Shown here in pieces: positions 8,397-18,511 of a stretch of DNA of 64,000 nucleotides. Source of the DNA: Nocardioides solisilvae (lineage in GTDB: Bacteria > Actinomycetota > Actinomycetes > Propionibacteriales > Nocardioidaceae); the NCBI RefSeq assembly GCF_003194625.1, contig NZ_QHKX01000001.1, positions 124,001 through 188,000 on the forward strand. Reading direction: 5' to 3'. Position numbers and translations under genes: made by a program. The notes beneath the pieces are model-generated. The model was given only the letters and a program-made list of their open reading frames with translations, did not search any database and was not told the DNA's origin. Numbering within the stretch: position 1 is the stretch's first letter; every line of letters starts with the position of its first letter.

Positions 8397-8402
8397 TAGC
8401 CT
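8397..8402 (+). promoter_or_regulatory. -10 element of rarD (leaderless)
   Basis: TAGCCT lies exactly six bases before the GTG at 8409. Transcription would then begin at the start codon. The same arrangement precedes several other genes in the window, and it favours 8409 over the GTG at 8403. No clear -35 is present. Confidence 0.6.
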
Positions 8403-8408
8403 GTGCCG

Positions 8409-9329
8409 GTGAGGAGACCGAGGAGCCGCGCGGGCACCGGCCTGGCGGCCGGGGTCGCCGCCTACACCCTCTGGGGAGGCTTCCCGCTCTACTGGCCGCT
8501 CCTGGAGCCCGCCGGCGCGGTCGAGATCCTCGCCCACCGCGTGCTCTGGTCGGCGCTCACCATGACGGCCGTCGTGCTGCTGCTCGGGCGCGGGCCCCAG
8601 CTGCGGGCCCTCGTGGCGGACCGGCGCAAGCTGGCCCTGCTCGGCGTCGCCGCTGCCGTGATCAGCCTCAACTGGGGCGGCTACATCTGGGGCGTCAACA
8701 ACGGCCGCGTGGTCGAGGCCTCCCTGGGCTACTTCATCAACCCCCTCGTCACGGTGCTGATGGGGGTGCTGGTCCTGGGCGAGCGGCTGCGCACCCGGCA
8801 GTGGCTCGCGCTCGGCGTCGCCGGGCTCGCCGTCGTGGTCCTCACCGTCGACTACGGCCGGCCCCCGTGGATCGCGCTGCTGCTCGCCTTCAGCTTCGGC
8901 ACCTACGGGCTGGCGAAGAAGAAGGCCGACGGCGGCGCGGTCGAGACCCTCACCGTCGAGACGCTGCTGCTGCTGCCGGTCGCGGGCGCGTACGTCGCCT
9001 GGCTGACCGCCACCGGCGGCGCCCACTTCGGGGCCGAGGGGGTCGCGCACGCGCTGCTCTTCACCACCACCGGCGTGGTCACCGCCGTGCCGCTCGTGCT
9101 CTTCGGCGTCGCCGCCACCCGGGTGAGCATGGTGGGCCTGGGCCTGCTGCAGTACCTCGCGCCGATCATCCAGTTCGCCCTCGGCGTGCTCTGGTTCGGC
9201 GAGGAGATGCCGACCGGCCGGTGGATCGGCTTCGGCCTGGTCTGGCTGTCGCTGGTCCTGCTGACGGCCGAGATGGTGGGCCACCGACGCCGGCAGCTCG
9301 CGCGGGCCGCGGAGGGCGCGGCCCTCTGA
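8409..9329 (+). CDS. rarD: RarD family EamA transporter
   Basis: Integral membrane protein of 306 residues with about ten helices and two EamA halves. It has typical RarD features: YTLWGGFPLYW near the N-terminus and SLNWGGYIWGVN. The E. coli protein was named for chloramphenicol resistance, but the natural substrate is unknown. The start at 8409 rests on the -10 hexamer six bases upstream; GTG at 8403 would add two residues. It is convergent with the polyprenyl synthase gene, whose stop is 10 bases away. Confidence 0.88.
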   Translation: MRRPRSRAGTGLAAGVAAYTLWGGFPLYWPLLEPAGAVEILAHRVLWSALTMTAVVLLLGRGPQLRALVADRRKLALLGVAAAVISLNWGGYIWGVNNGRVVEASLGYFINPLVTVLMGVLVLGERLRTRQWLALGVAGLAVVVLTVDYGRPPWIALLLAFSFGTYGLAKKKADGGAVETLTVETLLLLPVAGAYVAWLTATGGAHFGAEGVAHALLFTTTGVVTAVPLVLFGVAATRVSMVGLGLLQYLAPIIQFALGVLWFGEEMPTGRWIGFGLVWLSLVLLTAEMVGHRRRQLARAAEGAAL

Positions 9330-9339
9330 GGGGTGCCGC

Positions 9340-10347
9340 TCAGGCGGAGCGGACCGCCACCACGTCGGCGAACGCCTCCAGGGCGTCCCGGACGGGCCCG
9401 CCGGGCAGGGCACCGAGCAGCGCCTTGGCCTCGGCCGCACGCGCCCGGACGTAGGCCCGCGCCTCGTCCATCGCCGGGTGCTGGCGCAGCAGGCCCAGGG
9501 CCTCCGCGTGGCGGGCGTCGTCGGAGAGGTCCTCCCCGAGCAGCTCGAGCAGGCGGGAATCACCCGGGTCCTGCGAGCGCAGCGCGAAGAGGACGGGCAG
9601 GGTGAGCACCCCCTCGCGGAGGTCGGTGCCCGGGGTCTTGCCCGACTCGTCGGACTCCGAGGCGATGTCGAGGATGTCGTCGGAGAGCTGGAACGCCGAG
9701 CCCACCAGCTCGCCGTACGCCGTCAGCGCCTCGACGACCTCGGCGGAGGCGCCGGAGAACATCGCGCCGTAGCGGGCCGAGGTGGCGATCAGCGAGCCGG
9801 TCTTGCCGGCCACCACGTCGAGGTAGTGGGCGAGCCGGTCGGCGCCCGGCTCCGGCTGGACCGTCTCGAGGACCTGCCCCTGGACGAGGCGGGAGAAGGT
9901 CTGCGCCTGGATCCGCACGGCATCGGGGCCCAGGTCGGCCGTCAGCTCCGAGGAGCGGGAGAAGAGGAAGTCACCGACCAGGATCGCGACGTGGTTGTCC
10001 CAGCGGGCGTTGGCCGAGTCGGCGCCGCGGCGCAGGTCGGCCTCGTCCATCACGTCGTCGTGGTAGAGCGACGCCAGGTGGGTCAGCTCGACCACGCAGG
10101 CGGCGGTGAGCACCTCGGGGGCCTCGGGCCGGGGCCCGGCCTCGGCGGCGAGGAGCACCAGCAGCGGACGGAACCGCTTGCCGCCGGCGGACATGAGGTG
10201 GCCGGCGGCCTCCGTGATGAAGGGGGCACTCCCGCGGACGTGCTCGGCGAGCGCCTCCTCGACCTCGACCAGCCGGCCGCGCAGGCGGGCCGAGAGCTCG
10301 TCGTCGACGACCGGCAGGGCCAGTCCGGGGGTCGCGTCAGTGGTCAC
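9340..10347 (-). CDS. Long-chain trans-polyprenyl diphosphate synthase (quinone tail)
   Basis: Adds isopentenyl diphosphate units to an allylic primer to make a long all-trans chain. 335 residues, with both aspartate-rich motifs: DDVMD (97-101) and DDILD (223-227). The residue five before the first motif is Ala92, and small residues there permit long products. GTG at 10347 overlaps the nuoN stop (GTGA), so it is translated with the complex I operon. The likely product is the menaquinone side chain, octaprenyl if the organism is Nocardioides (MK-8). Chain length cannot be proven from sequence. Confidence 0.9.
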   Translation of the reverse strand: MTTDATPGLALPVVDDELSARLRGRLVEVEEALAEHVRGSAPFITEAAGHLMSAGGKRFRPLLVLLAAEAGPRPEAPEVLTAACVVELTHLASLYHDDVMDEADLRRGADSANARWDNHVAILVGDFLFSRSSELTADLGPDAVRIQAQTFSRLVQGQVLETVQPEPGADRLAHYLDVVAGKTGSLIATSARYGAMFSGASAEVVEALTAYGELVGSAFQLSDDILDIASESDESGKTPGTDLREGVLTLPVLFALRSQDPGDSRLLELLGEDLSDDARHAEALGLLRQHPAMDEARAYVRARAAEAKALLGALPGGPVRDALEAFADVVAVRSA

Positions 10348-11951
10348 CTGATGAATTCTCCCGCACGGGCCACGAGGTCCAGCAGGGGGCCCGGCACGAC
10401 GCCGAGGACCAGGGTCGCGGCGGCACCCACCGAGATCGCGACGGCGGTGAGCACCGACGGGGTCGCCACCGACGGTCCGTCGCCGACCGGTTCGCGGAAG
10501 TACATGAGCACGATGACCTTGACGTAGAGGTAGACCGCGACCGCGCTGGCGAGCACCGCGGCGACCACCACGGGCCACGCGCCGGCGGCCAGGGCGACGG
10601 AGAAGACCGCCCACTTGCCGATGAAGCCCGAGGTGAGCGGGATGCCCGCCATGGCCAGCAGGAAGAACGCGAAGACGGCCGCGACGAACGGCGCCTCCTT
10701 GCCCAGGCCGGCCCAGCGGCTCAGGTGGGTGGTCTCGCCGCCCGCGTCGCGGACCAGGCTGACGACGGCGAACGCGCCGAGCGTCATCAGGCCGTAGGTG
10801 GCGAGGTAGAAGAGGACGGCCTGGAGCGAGGTGATCTCGCCCTCGGCGATCCGGTCGGCGCCCTGGAGGCCCAGCACGCCGGTGAGGATGAAGCCGGTGT
10901 GGGCCACCGAGGAGTAGGCCAGCAGCCGCTTCACGTCGTTCTGGGTCAGCGCCAGCAGGGTGCCGACCACCATCGAGAGGATCGCGACGACCCACAGCAT
11001 CGGCGCCCAGGACCAGCGGTCGTTGCCCAGGCCGACGTAGAGCAGCCGCAGGAGCGCGCCGAACGCGGCGACCTTGGTCGCGGCCGCCATGAAGGCGGTC
11101 AGCGGCGTGGGCGCGCCCTGGTAGACGTCGGGGGTCCAGGCCTGGAACGGGGCGGCGCCCACCTTGAAGAGCAGCCCGACGGCGAGCAGGCCCGTGCCGA
11201 CCAGCAGCATCGCGCGGTTCTCCGTGGCCCCGGCGACCGCCTCGGAGATCGCGGCGAGCTCCATCGACCCGGCGTACCCGTAGAGCAGCGCCGCGCCGTA
11301 GAGGAAGAAGGCCGAGGAGAAGGCGCCCAGCAGGAAGTACTTCATGGCCGCCTCCTGGCTCAGCAGGCGGCGCCGGCGCGCCAGGCCGCAGAGCAGGTAG
11401 AGCGGGAGGGAGAGGATCTCCAGCGCCACGAACATGGTGAGCAGGTCGTTGCTCGCCGGGAAGAGCAGCATGCCCGAGACCGCGAAGAGCATGAGCGGGT
11501 AGACCTCGGTGTGCTCGAGGCCGCGGGTGGACGCCTCGCGCTCCCCCTCGGTGCCCGGCAGCGCCGCGGCCTGGCCGGCGAAGGCGGAGACCCCGCCGTC
11601 GAGCCGGCGCTCGCCGAAGAGCATGGCCCCCAGAGTGGCCAGGACCAGGATCAGGCCCCACAGGAAGAGGGTCGGGCCGTCCACGGCCACGGTGCCGACC
11701 GCCGCCACGAGTCCGTGCGCCCGGCCGTCGGCGTGCGCCAGGTCGGAGTCCTCGGAGAGGTCGAGCGCGACGACGACCGTGCAGGCCAGCGCGGCGACCA
11801 GGCCCACGAGGGTCAGGCTGGTCTGGGTGACGTAGCGGTAGGCCCGGGGCACGAAGGCCTCGGCCACCACGCCGACGCAGGCCACGCCGAAGACGACCAG
11901 CAGCGGCAGCAGCTGGAAGTAGTCGAGGGACGGCTTGACGAACTCGGTCAC
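10344..11951 (-). CDS. nuoN: NADH-quinone oxidoreductase subunit N
   Basis: Antiporter-like proton-pumping subunit of complex I with about 14 membrane helices. At 535 residues it is longer than the E. coli protein (485), partly because of a hydrophilic insert around 118-147 (LDGGVSAF to GLEHTEV). The start is GTG at 11951, in a GTGA overlap with nuoM. Conserved lysines of the discharge channel occur in predicted helices 7-8 (for example AATKVAAFGA). It is the last nuo gene, followed directly by the coupled polyprenyl synthase. Confidence 0.95.
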   Translation of the reverse strand: MTEFVKPSLDYFQLLPLLVVFGVACVGVVAEAFVPRAYRYVTQTSLTLVGLVAALACTVVVALDLSEDSDLAHADGRAHGLVAAVGTVAVDGPTLFLWGLILVLATLGAMLFGERRLDGGVSAFAGQAAALPGTEGEREASTRGLEHTEVYPLMLFAVSGMLLFPASNDLLTMFVALEILSLPLYLLCGLARRRRLLSQEAAMKYFLLGAFSSAFFLYGAALLYGYAGSMELAAISEAVAGATENRAMLLVGTGLLAVGLLFKVGAAPFQAWTPDVYQGAPTPLTAFMAAATKVAAFGALLRLLYVGLGNDRWSWAPMLWVVAILSMVVGTLLALTQNDVKRLLAYSSVAHTGFILTGVLGLQGADRIAEGEITSLQAVLFYLATYGLMTLGAFAVVSLVRDAGGETTHLSRWAGLGKEAPFVAAVFAFFLLAMAGIPLTSGFIGKWAVFSVALAAGAWPVVVAAVLASAVAVYLYVKVIVLMYFREPVGDGPSVATPSVLTAVAISVGAAATLVLGVVPGPLLDLVARAGEFIR

Positions 11952-13462
11952 TGGTCAGCTCCCACGGTGGGCAGGTCGTCGGTCACACCGACCTGGGTGA
12001 GGGTGTCCTCGACGTGGGGGTTGATCACGTCGAGCAGCGGCATCGGCACGAATCCGAAGAGGACCAGCGCCAGCAGCAGCGGGGCGAGCACGCCGACCTC
12101 GCGGGTGTCGAGGTCGGTGACACCGGCGTGCTCGGGGCGGGTGGGCCCGGTCATCGTGCGCTGGTAGGTCCACAGCACGTAGATCGCGGCCAGCACGATC
12201 GCGGTGACCGCGACGGCGCCGGTCCACCAGGCGTAGCCGAAGGCCGCGATCAGGACCATCATCTCGGAGACGAAGGGCGAGAGACCGGGCAGGCCGAGCG
12301 CGGCCAGGCCGGCGACCAGGAAGGTGCCCGCGAGCACCGGCGCGACCTTCTCCAGGCCGCCCATCTGGCTGATCAGCGGGGTGCCGCTGCGCCGGATCAT
12401 GAAGCCGGCGACCAGGAAGAGCGCCGCGGTGGCGAGGCCGTGGTTGACCATGTAGAGGATCGCGCCGGCCGCCCCCTGGCTGGAGAGGACGAAGATCCCG
12501 AGCACGATCAGCCCGAAGTGCGACAGTGAGGTGAGGCCGATCAGGCGCAGGACGTCGTCCTGGCCGATCGCCACCAGGGCGCCGTAGACGATCGAGACCA
12601 GCGCGAGCACCACCACGACCGGGGTGGCCCACCGGGAGGCGTCGGGCAGCAGCCCGAGGCAGAACCGCAGCATGCCGAAGGTGCCGATCTTGTCGAGCAC
12701 GCAGACCAGCAGCACCGAGGTGCCGGTCGTCGCCTTCTCGGTGGTGTCGGCCAGCCAGGTGTGCACCGGGAACATCGGCGCCTTGATCGCGAAGGCGATG
12801 AAGAAGCCGACGAAGAGCCAGCGCTGGGTGGTCTCGTCGATCTCGAGCGCGGCGAGGTCGCCCAGGAGGTACGACGGTGAGCCGGCGTCCGCGGAGACGA
12901 CGTACAGGCCGATCACCGACGCCAGCATGATCAGGCCGCCGGCCAGCTGGTAGACCAGGAACTTCGTCGCGGCCCGGCTGCGCCCCTCGCGGCCGAAGCC
13001 CGCGATGAGGAAGTAGGCCGGGATCAGCGTCGCCTCGAAGACGACGTAGAAGAGGAAGACGTCGGTGGCGGTGAAGACCGCCAGCGAGAGCGCCTCGAGC
13101 GCCAGCACCCAGCCGAAGAAGGCCCGCGTGGACCCCTCGTCGCTGTCGCGCCAGGAGGCGAGCATCACCAGCGGCACGAGGACCACGGTGAGCAGCACCA
13201 TGAGCAGGCCCAGGCCGTCCACGCCGAGGGCGTAGTGGGCGCCCAGCAGGCCGATCCACTCGTGCTCCTCGGTGAACTGGAAGCCGCCGTCGCGCTCGAA
13301 GCCGAGGGCGACCACGAGGGCCGGCACCAGGGTGGCGGCCGCGAAGCCGAGCCCGACCTGCTTGGGCAGCGCCTCGCCCTGCCGACTGGGCAGGAAGCCC
13401 GTCACCAGCGCCCCGACGAGCGGGACGAGGATCAGGAGGGTCAACCAGGGAAGTTCGCTCAT
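11948..13462 (-). CDS. nuoM: NADH-quinone oxidoreductase subunit M
   Basis: Antiporter-like membrane subunit of 504 residues, the usual family length. It starts [15 protein letters not shown] at 13462 in an ATGA overlap with nuoL. Conserved features are [20 protein letters not shown], which holds the essential Glu of helix 5, and the helix 7-8 segment [20 protein letters not shown]. It is translationally coupled on both sides. It pumps protons as part of the membrane arm. Confidence 0.96.
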   Translation of the reverse strand: MSELPWLTLLILVPLVGALVTGFLPSRQGEALPKQVGLGFAAATLVPALVVALGFERDGGFQFTEEHEWIGLLGAHYALGVDGLGLLMVLLTVVLVPLVMLASWRDSDEGSTRAFFGWVLALEALSLAVFTATDVFLFYVVFEATLIPAYFLIAGFGREGRSRAATKFLVYQLAGGLIMLASVIGLYVVSADAGSPSYLLGDLAALEIDETTQRWLFVGFFIAFAIKAPMFPVHTWLADTTEKATTGTSVLLVCVLDKIGTFGMLRFCLGLLPDASRWATPVVVVLALVSIVYGALVAIGQDDVLRLIGLTSLSHFGLIVLGIFVLSSQGAAGAILYMVNHGLATAALFLVAGFMIRRSGTPLISQMGGLEKVAPVLAGTFLVAGLAALGLPGLSPFVSEMMVLIAAFGYAWWTGAVAVTAIVLAAIYVLWTYQRTMTGPTRPEHAGVTDLDTREVGVLAPLLLALVLFGFVPMPLLDVINPHVEDTLTQVGVTDDLPTVGADQ

Positions 13463-15402
13463 GCGAGGTTCACCGCCAGCAGGGCCAGGACGACGAGCAG
13501 CACGCCGCCGACAACGGAAAGGGCGTAGGAGCGGACGAAGCCGTTCTGGAGGCGCCGGCCGACCGTGGAGAGACCGCCGAGCGCGGCGGCGCCGCCCTCC
13601 ACGACCCCGTCCACGCCGACCCGGTCCATGGTGGTCAGGCCGCGGGCCAGGCTGGTGCCGGGGCGCACGACGAGCACGTCGTTGAGCTGGTCGCCGTACA
13701 GGTCGGCGCGGGCCGCCCGGACGACCGGGGAGACCTCGGTCGGCGCGGTCCGCGGGACCTCCTTCCTGCCGACCAGGAACCAGGCCGCGGCGACGCCGAG
13801 GGCGACCACGGCGACGACGATCGTCGTGATCACCAGCGCCGGGAGCGGCGGCTCGTGGTGCTCGGCCACGCCGGTGACGGGCGCCAGGAACTCGACGATC
13901 CAGTCGCCGAGCAGCAGGACGCCGCCCAGCACCGACAGGGCCGCGAGCACGACCAGCGGCACGGTCATCACCTTGGGCGACTCGTGCGGGTGCACGCCCG
14001 GCTCCCAGCGCTTCTCGCCGAAGAAGGTCATGAGCATCAGCCGGGTCATGTAGAAGCCGGTGATGCCGGCGCCCAGGAGGGCGCAGAGGCCCACCAGGAG
14101 GTTCTCGGCCAGCGCGGTCTCGATGATCTTGTCCTTGGACCAGAAGCCCGAGAAGAGCGGGAATCCGATGATCGCCAGGTAGCCCATCGCGAAGGTGAGG
14201 AAGGTGACCGGCATGTACTTGCGCAGGCCGCCGTAGTGGCGCATGTCGACGTCGTCGTCCATCCCGTGCATCACCGAGCCGGCGCCCAGGAACATGTTGG
14301 CCTTGAAGAAGCCGTGGGTGAGCAGGTGGAAGATGGCGAACGCGTAGCCCGCCACGCCGAGCCCGGCGGCCAGCATCATGTAGCCGATCTGGCTCATCGT
14401 GGAGCCGGCGAGCGCCTTCTTGATGTCGTCCTTGGCGCAGCCGAGGACCGCACCCCAGAGCAGGGTGACCGTGGCGACGACGACGGTGGCCGTCTGGGCG
14501 GCCGGGGCCAGCTCGAAGATGAAGTTGGAGCGGACCACGAGGTAGACGCCGGCGGTGACCATGGTGGCGGCGTGGATGAGCGCCGAGACCGGGGTCGGAC
14601 CCTCCATGGCGTCCAGGAGCCAGGCCTGGAGCGGCACCTGGGCCGACTTGCCGCAGGCACCGAGGAGGAGCAGCAGGCCGATCGCGTTGAGCGTGCCCTG
14701 CCCGGCCTCGGAGGAGGCGGCGCTGATCACCGAGAAGTCGGTGGAGCCGAAGGTGGCGAACATCAGGGCGATCGCCAGCGAGAGGCCGATGTCGCCCACG
14801 CGGTTGATCACGAACGCCTTCTTGGCGGCCGCGGCCGCGGACGGCTTGTGCTGCCAGAAGCCGATCAGCAGGTAGGAGGCGAGGCCGACGCCCTCCCAGC
14901 CGAGGAAGACGCCGAGGAAGTTGGCCGAGAGGACCAGCACCAGCATCGCCGCGACGAAGAGGTTGAGGTAGCCGAAGAACCGGCGGCGGCGCGGGTCGTG
15001 CTCCATGTAGCCGATGGAGTAGACGTGGATCAGCGTGCCCACACCCGTGATCAGCAGCAGGAAGAGCGCGTTGAGCGGGTCGTAGAGCAGGTCCATGCCG
15101 ACCTTGAGGCCGCCGGCCTCGAACCAGGTCCACAGCGACTGGCCGACCTGGCGGTCGGCCTCGTCACGGCCCAGCAGCGCGAAGAAGGCAGCCAGGCTGA
15201 GCGCGAAGGAGCCCGCGACGGTGGCGGTGCCGAGCCAGTGGCCCCACCGGTCCATCGCGCCGCGGGCCAGCGCGCCGCCGAGCAGCAGCACCACCGCGCC
15301 GGCCAGGGGCAGCGCGATGACGAGCCAGAGCAGGGAGAGGACGCCGTCCGCGGCGCCGGGGTCGACGACCGGGATCTGGGCGTCGGCAAGGGAGAGAGAC
15401 AT
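13459..15402 (-). CDS. nuoL: NADH-quinone oxidoreductase subunit L
   Basis: Distal antiporter-like subunit of 647 residues with about 16 helices and the long lateral amphipathic helix at its C-terminal end. Conserved stretches include [19 protein letters not shown] and [20 protein letters not shown]. The start ATG at 15402 is 13 bases after nuoK. It ends in an ATGA overlap with nuoM. No unusual feature was noted. Confidence 0.96.
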   Translation of the reverse strand: MSLSLADAQIPVVDPGAADGVLSLLWLVIALPLAGAVVLLLGGALARGAMDRWGHWLGTATVAGSFALSLAAFFALLGRDEADRQVGQSLWTWFEAGGLKVGMDLLYDPLNALFLLLITGVGTLIHVYSIGYMEHDPRRRRFFGYLNLFVAAMLVLVLSANFLGVFLGWEGVGLASYLLIGFWQHKPSAAAAAKKAFVINRVGDIGLSLAIALMFATFGSTDFSVISAASSEAGQGTLNAIGLLLLLGACGKSAQVPLQAWLLDAMEGPTPVSALIHAATMVTAGVYLVVRSNFIFELAPAAQTATVVVATVTLLWGAVLGCAKDDIKKALAGSTMSQIGYMMLAAGLGVAGYAFAIFHLLTHGFFKANMFLGAGSVMHGMDDDVDMRHYGGLRKYMPVTFLTFAMGYLAIIGFPLFSGFWSKDKIIETALAENLLVGLCALLGAGITGFYMTRLMLMTFFGEKRWEPGVHPHESPKVMTVPLVVLAALSVLGGVLLLGDWIVEFLAPVTGVAEHHEPPLPALVITTIVVAVVALGVAAAWFLVGRKEVPRTAPTEVSPVVRAARADLYGDQLNDVLVVRPGTSLARGLTTMDRVGVDGVVEGGAAALGGLSTVGRRLQNGFVRSYALSVVGGVLLVVLALLAVNLA

Positions 15403-15415
15403 GTCAGCGACCTCG

Positions 15416-15715
15416 TCAGTACTTCAGCAGGCTCGCGTCGTCGACCGAGGCCGAGCGACGGGTCCGGAAGATGGTCATGATGATGGCCAGCCCGACCACG
15501 ACCTCGGCCGCGGCCACCACCATCACGAAGAAGGCGGCGACCTGGCCGTCGAGGTTGCCGTGCTGCTTGGCGAAGGTCACCAGGGCCAGGTTGCAGGCGT
15601 TGAGCATGAGCTCCACGCACATGAAGACCACGAGCGCGTTGCGCCGGGTGAGCACGCCGACCGCGCCGATGGTGAACAGGATCGCCGAGAGGACGATGTA
15701 GGGGGTGAGGCTCAT
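15416..15715 (-). CDS. nuoK: NADH-quinone oxidoreductase subunit K
   Basis: Three-helix membrane subunit of 99 residues, standard length. The two buried acidic residues needed for proton translocation are present: Glu in [10 protein letters not shown] (helix 2) and Glu in [10 protein letters not shown] (helix 3). ATG overlaps the nuoJ stop by 4 bases. Confidence 0.96.
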   Translation of the reverse strand: MSLTPYIVLSAILFTIGAVGVLTRRNALVVFMCVELMLNACNLALVTFAKQHGNLDGQVAAFFVMVVAAAEVVVGLAIIMTIFRTRRSASVDDASLLKY

Positions 15716-16539
15716 GCCCGGTCCTCCTCGGTGTCGGTGACCGCACCGCTCTTGCCGCTGGTCTCCGGCGCCCTGGCCGGGTCCTGGTCGGGGACGCCGA
15801 GCTGGCGGGCGATCGGGTCGATGTCGTCGGCCAGCGCCGGGGCGGAGCGGACCACGCCGCGCGCCTGCATGACCCGCGAGACGGACAGCTCGGAGATGCT
15901 GCCGTCGGGCAGCAGCGCGGGGGTGTCGACCGCGTTGTGCCGGGCGTACACGCCGGGAGCCGGGAGCGGGCCGGGGTGCTTGCCCGACTCGGCGTAGTCG
16001 CGCATCCGCTGCGCGGCCATCTCGCCCTGGGTCTGCTTGGGGGTGAGGCGCTCGCGGTGGGCGAGCACCATCGCGCCGAGCGCGGCCGTGATCAGCAGGG
16101 CCGCGATCGCCTCGAAGGCGAAGACGTAGCGGGTGAAGAGCAGGGCGGCGATCCCCTCGACGTTGCCGTCGGCGTTGGCCGCGCCCATCCCGGTGACGGC
16201 GCCGAGCGAGACCTGGCCGACCGCGAGGACCAGCACCGCGCCGAGCGCGAGCCCGACGAGCGTGGCGGCGAGCCGCTGACCGCGGATCGTCTCGACCGAG
16301 GAGTCGCTCGCGTCGACGCCGACGAGCATCACGACGAAGAGGAAGAGCATGAGGATCGCGCCGGTGTAGACGATCACCTGGACGGCGAACAGGAACGGCG
16401 CCTCGAGCACCAGGTAGAGCACCGAGAGGCTCATCATGACGACGGCGAGCAGCAGCGCCGCGTGGACGGCCTTGCGCACGAAGAGGATGCCCAGGGCCGC
16501 CAGCACCATCACCGGGGAGAGGATCCAGAAGGCGGTCAC
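15712..16539 (-). CDS. nuoJ: NADH-quinone oxidoreductase subunit J
   Basis: Membrane subunit with five helices in the first ~170 residues, including the conserved segment [20 protein letters not shown]. The 275-residue protein carries a hydrophilic C-terminal extension of about 100 residues not found in E. coli NuoJ; similar tails are known in actinobacteria. GTG at 16539 overlaps the nuoI stop by 4 bases, which fixes the start. The same frame is open further upstream but runs through nuoI coding sequence. Confidence 0.94.
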   Translation of the reverse strand: MTAFWILSPVMVLAALGILFVRKAVHAALLLAVVMMSLSVLYLVLEAPFLFAVQVIVYTGAILMLFLFVVMLVGVDASDSSVETIRGQRLAATLVGLALGAVLVLAVGQVSLGAVTGMGAANADGNVEGIAALLFTRYVFAFEAIAALLITAALGAMVLAHRERLTPKQTQGEMAAQRMRDYAESGKHPGPLPAPGVYARHNAVDTPALLPDGSISELSVSRVMQARGVVRSAPALADDIDPIARQLGVPDQDPARAPETSGKSGAVTDTEEDRA

Positions 16540-17126
16540 CGGTCGGCCTCCTTCTTGGAGAAGTCGCCGCGGTAGTAGTCGCCCTCGTCGTCGCCGAGCA
16601 GCATCGGGTGGGGCGGCTGCTCCATCCCGGGCAGCAGCGGGGCGAGCAGGTCGTTCTTCTCGTAGATCAGCGACTCGCGCGTGGTGTCGGCCAGCTCGTA
16701 CTCGTTGGTCATCGTGAGCGCGCGCGTCGGGCAGGCCTCGATGCAGAGCCCGCACAGGATGCAGCGCAGGTAGTTGATCTGGTAGACGCGGCCGTAGCGC
16801 TCGCCGGGGCTGAACCGCTCCCCGCCCTCGGCGTCGGAGTTGTCGTCGGCCTCGACGTAGATCGCGTCGGCCGGGCACGCCCACGCGCAGAGCTCGCAGC
16901 CGATGCACTTCTCCAGCCCGTCGGGCCAGCGGTTGAGCTGGTGCCGGCCGTGGAACCGGGGCGCGGTCGGCTGCTTGTCGAACGGGTACTGCTCGGTGAC
17001 GACCTTGCGGAACATCGTCCGGAAGGTCACCCCGAACCCGGCGACGGGGTCCCAGAGCTGCTCCTTCAGGGTCTTCGAGCCCTGCTCGGACCCCGCCTTC
17101 TCAGGGCGGGACTCAGCGGCGGCCAT
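16536..17126 (-). CDS. nuoI: NADH-quinone oxidoreductase subunit I (two 4Fe-4S clusters)
   Basis: Peripheral ferredoxin-like subunit of 196 residues that carries clusters N6a and N6b. The cysteine sets are complete: C74, C77, C80, C84 ([12 protein letters not shown]) and C122, C125, C128, C132 ([12 protein letters not shown]). ATG shares one base with the nuoH stop (TGATG). It links the peripheral and membrane arms and passes electrons toward NuoB. Confidence 0.96.
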   Translation of the reverse strand: MAAAESRPEKAGSEQGSKTLKEQLWDPVAGFGVTFRTMFRKVVTEQYPFDKQPTAPRFHGRHQLNRWPDGLEKCIGCELCAWACPADAIYVEADDNSDAEGGERFSPGERYGRVYQINYLRCILCGLCIEACPTRALTMTNEYELADTTRESLIYEKNDLLAPLLPGMEQPPHPMLLGDDEGDYYRGDFSKKEADR

Positions 17127-18511
17127 CAGATCTCCTCACCAGCGTGGTCGGTCGTGCGGGTCGGGAAGGTCAGCGGGGCGGCGGCGCCGCGGACGGGACC
17201 GCCCGCCGGCATCGGGGGCACCGGGAAGCCGCCCGCGAAGGCGTCCTCCGGCTCGGCGGGCGCCTCGTCGGCGCCCTCGCCGTCGCCCCCGCCGCCGGGC
17301 AGCACCAGCGCGACGGCCAGCAGCACCACGGCGACCGCGAAGCCCGCGATCAGGTAGTTGCGGTCGATGCCGTCGGGGCCCGCCGCCAGGCGGATCGCGG
17401 CGACCGCCATGATCCAGGCCAGCGAGATCGGGATCAGCACCTTCCAGCCGAACGCCATGAACTGGTCGTAGCGCAACCGGGGCAGGGTGCCGCGCAGCCA
17501 GATGAACATGAAGATGAAGAGCAGCATCTTGCCGAAGAACCAGAGCACCGGCCAGTAGCCCTCGTTGGCGCCGTCCCACAGGGAGAACGGGAACGGGGCC
17601 CGCCAGCCGCCCAGGAAGAGCGTGGTGGCGATGGCCGAGACGGTGGCCATGTTGATGTACTCGGCGAGGAAGAACATCGCGAACTTCATCGCGGAGTACT
17701 CCGTGTGGAAGCCGCCGACCAGCTCGCCCTCGGCCTCGGGGAGGTCGAAGGGGGCGCGGTTGGTCTCGCCGACCATCGCGATCACGTAGACCACGAACGA
17801 CGGCAGCAGGATGAAGCCGAACCAGCCCGGCACCGGCACGTCGAGGCCGAAGAGCTCGACCTCGCCGCCCGCCTGGGCCGCGACGATCTCGGAGGTCGAC
17901 ATCGAGCCGGCGTAGATGAAGACCGCCACCAGGGCCAGGCCCATGGCGATCTCGTAGGAGATCATCTGGGCGCTCGAGCGCAGGCCGCCCAGCAGGGAGT
18001 AGGTCGAGCCCGAGGACCAACCGGCGAGCACGATGCCGTAGATCCCGATCGAGGCGATGCCGAGCAGGAAGAGGACGGCCACCGGCATGTCGGTGAGCTG
18101 CAGCGGGGTCGTGAGGTCGGTGAACGGGACGTCGACCTCGGGGCCGAGCGGGATCACCGACCAGGTCACGAAGGCGGGGATCACCGCGATGAACGGCGCC
18201 GCGAAGTAGACGACCTTGTCGGCCGCCTTCGGGAAGATGTCCTCCTTGAACATCAGCTTCGTGCCGTCGGCCAGCGCCTGGAGCAGGCCGAAGGGGCCGT
18301 TGACGTTGGGGCCGATGCGGTGCTGCATCCGGCCCACCACGCGGCGCTCGAACCAGATGTTGAAGAGCGTCAGGAGGACGAGGACGAGGAAGATCAGGAC
18401 GGCCTTGACCAGGACCAGGCCCCAGGGGTCCTGGCCGAACGCCTCGAGGCGTCCGCCGGCCTCGCCGACCTCGGCCTGGGCGCTCACCAGGACACGCGTT
18501 GCGGTGCTCAC
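17126..18511 (-). CDS. nuoH: NADH-quinone oxidoreductase subunit H
   Basis: Eight-helix membrane subunit that forms much of the quinone-binding chamber. 461 residues; the first ~400 match the family ([37 protein letters not shown]). A Gly/Pro-rich hydrophilic C-terminal tail of about 55 residues is an actinobacterial-type extension. GTG at 18511 overlaps the nuoG stop (GTGA). Confidence 0.95.
   Translation of the reverse strand: MSTATRVLVSAQAEVGEAGGRLEAFGQDPWGLVLVKAVLIFLVLVLLTLFNIWFERRVVGRMQHRIGPNVNGPFGLLQALADGTKLMFKEDIFPKAADKVVYFAAPFIAVIPAFVTWSVIPLGPEVDVPFTDLTTPLQLTDMPVAVLFLLGIASIGIYGIVLAGWSSGSTYSLLGGLRSSAQMISYEIAMGLALVAVFIYAGSMSTSEIVAAQAGGEVELFGLDVPVPGWFGFILLPSFVVYVIAMVGETNRAPFDLPEAEGELVGGFHTEYSAMKFAMFFLAEYINMATVSAIATTLFLGGWRAPFPFSLWDGANEGYWPVLWFFGKMLLFIFMFIWLRGTLPRLRYDQFMAFGWKVLIPISLAWIMAVAAIRLAAGPDGIDRNYLIAGFAVAVVLLAVALVLPGGGGDGEGADEAPAEPEDAFAGGFPVPPMPAGGPVRGAAAPLTFPTRTTDHAGEEI

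Noticed and set aside
9340-11661. A fused NuoN-polyprenyl synthase reading
   Set aside because: The upstream part is an off-frame reading through nuoN. The real synthase begins at the GTGA overlap at 10347.
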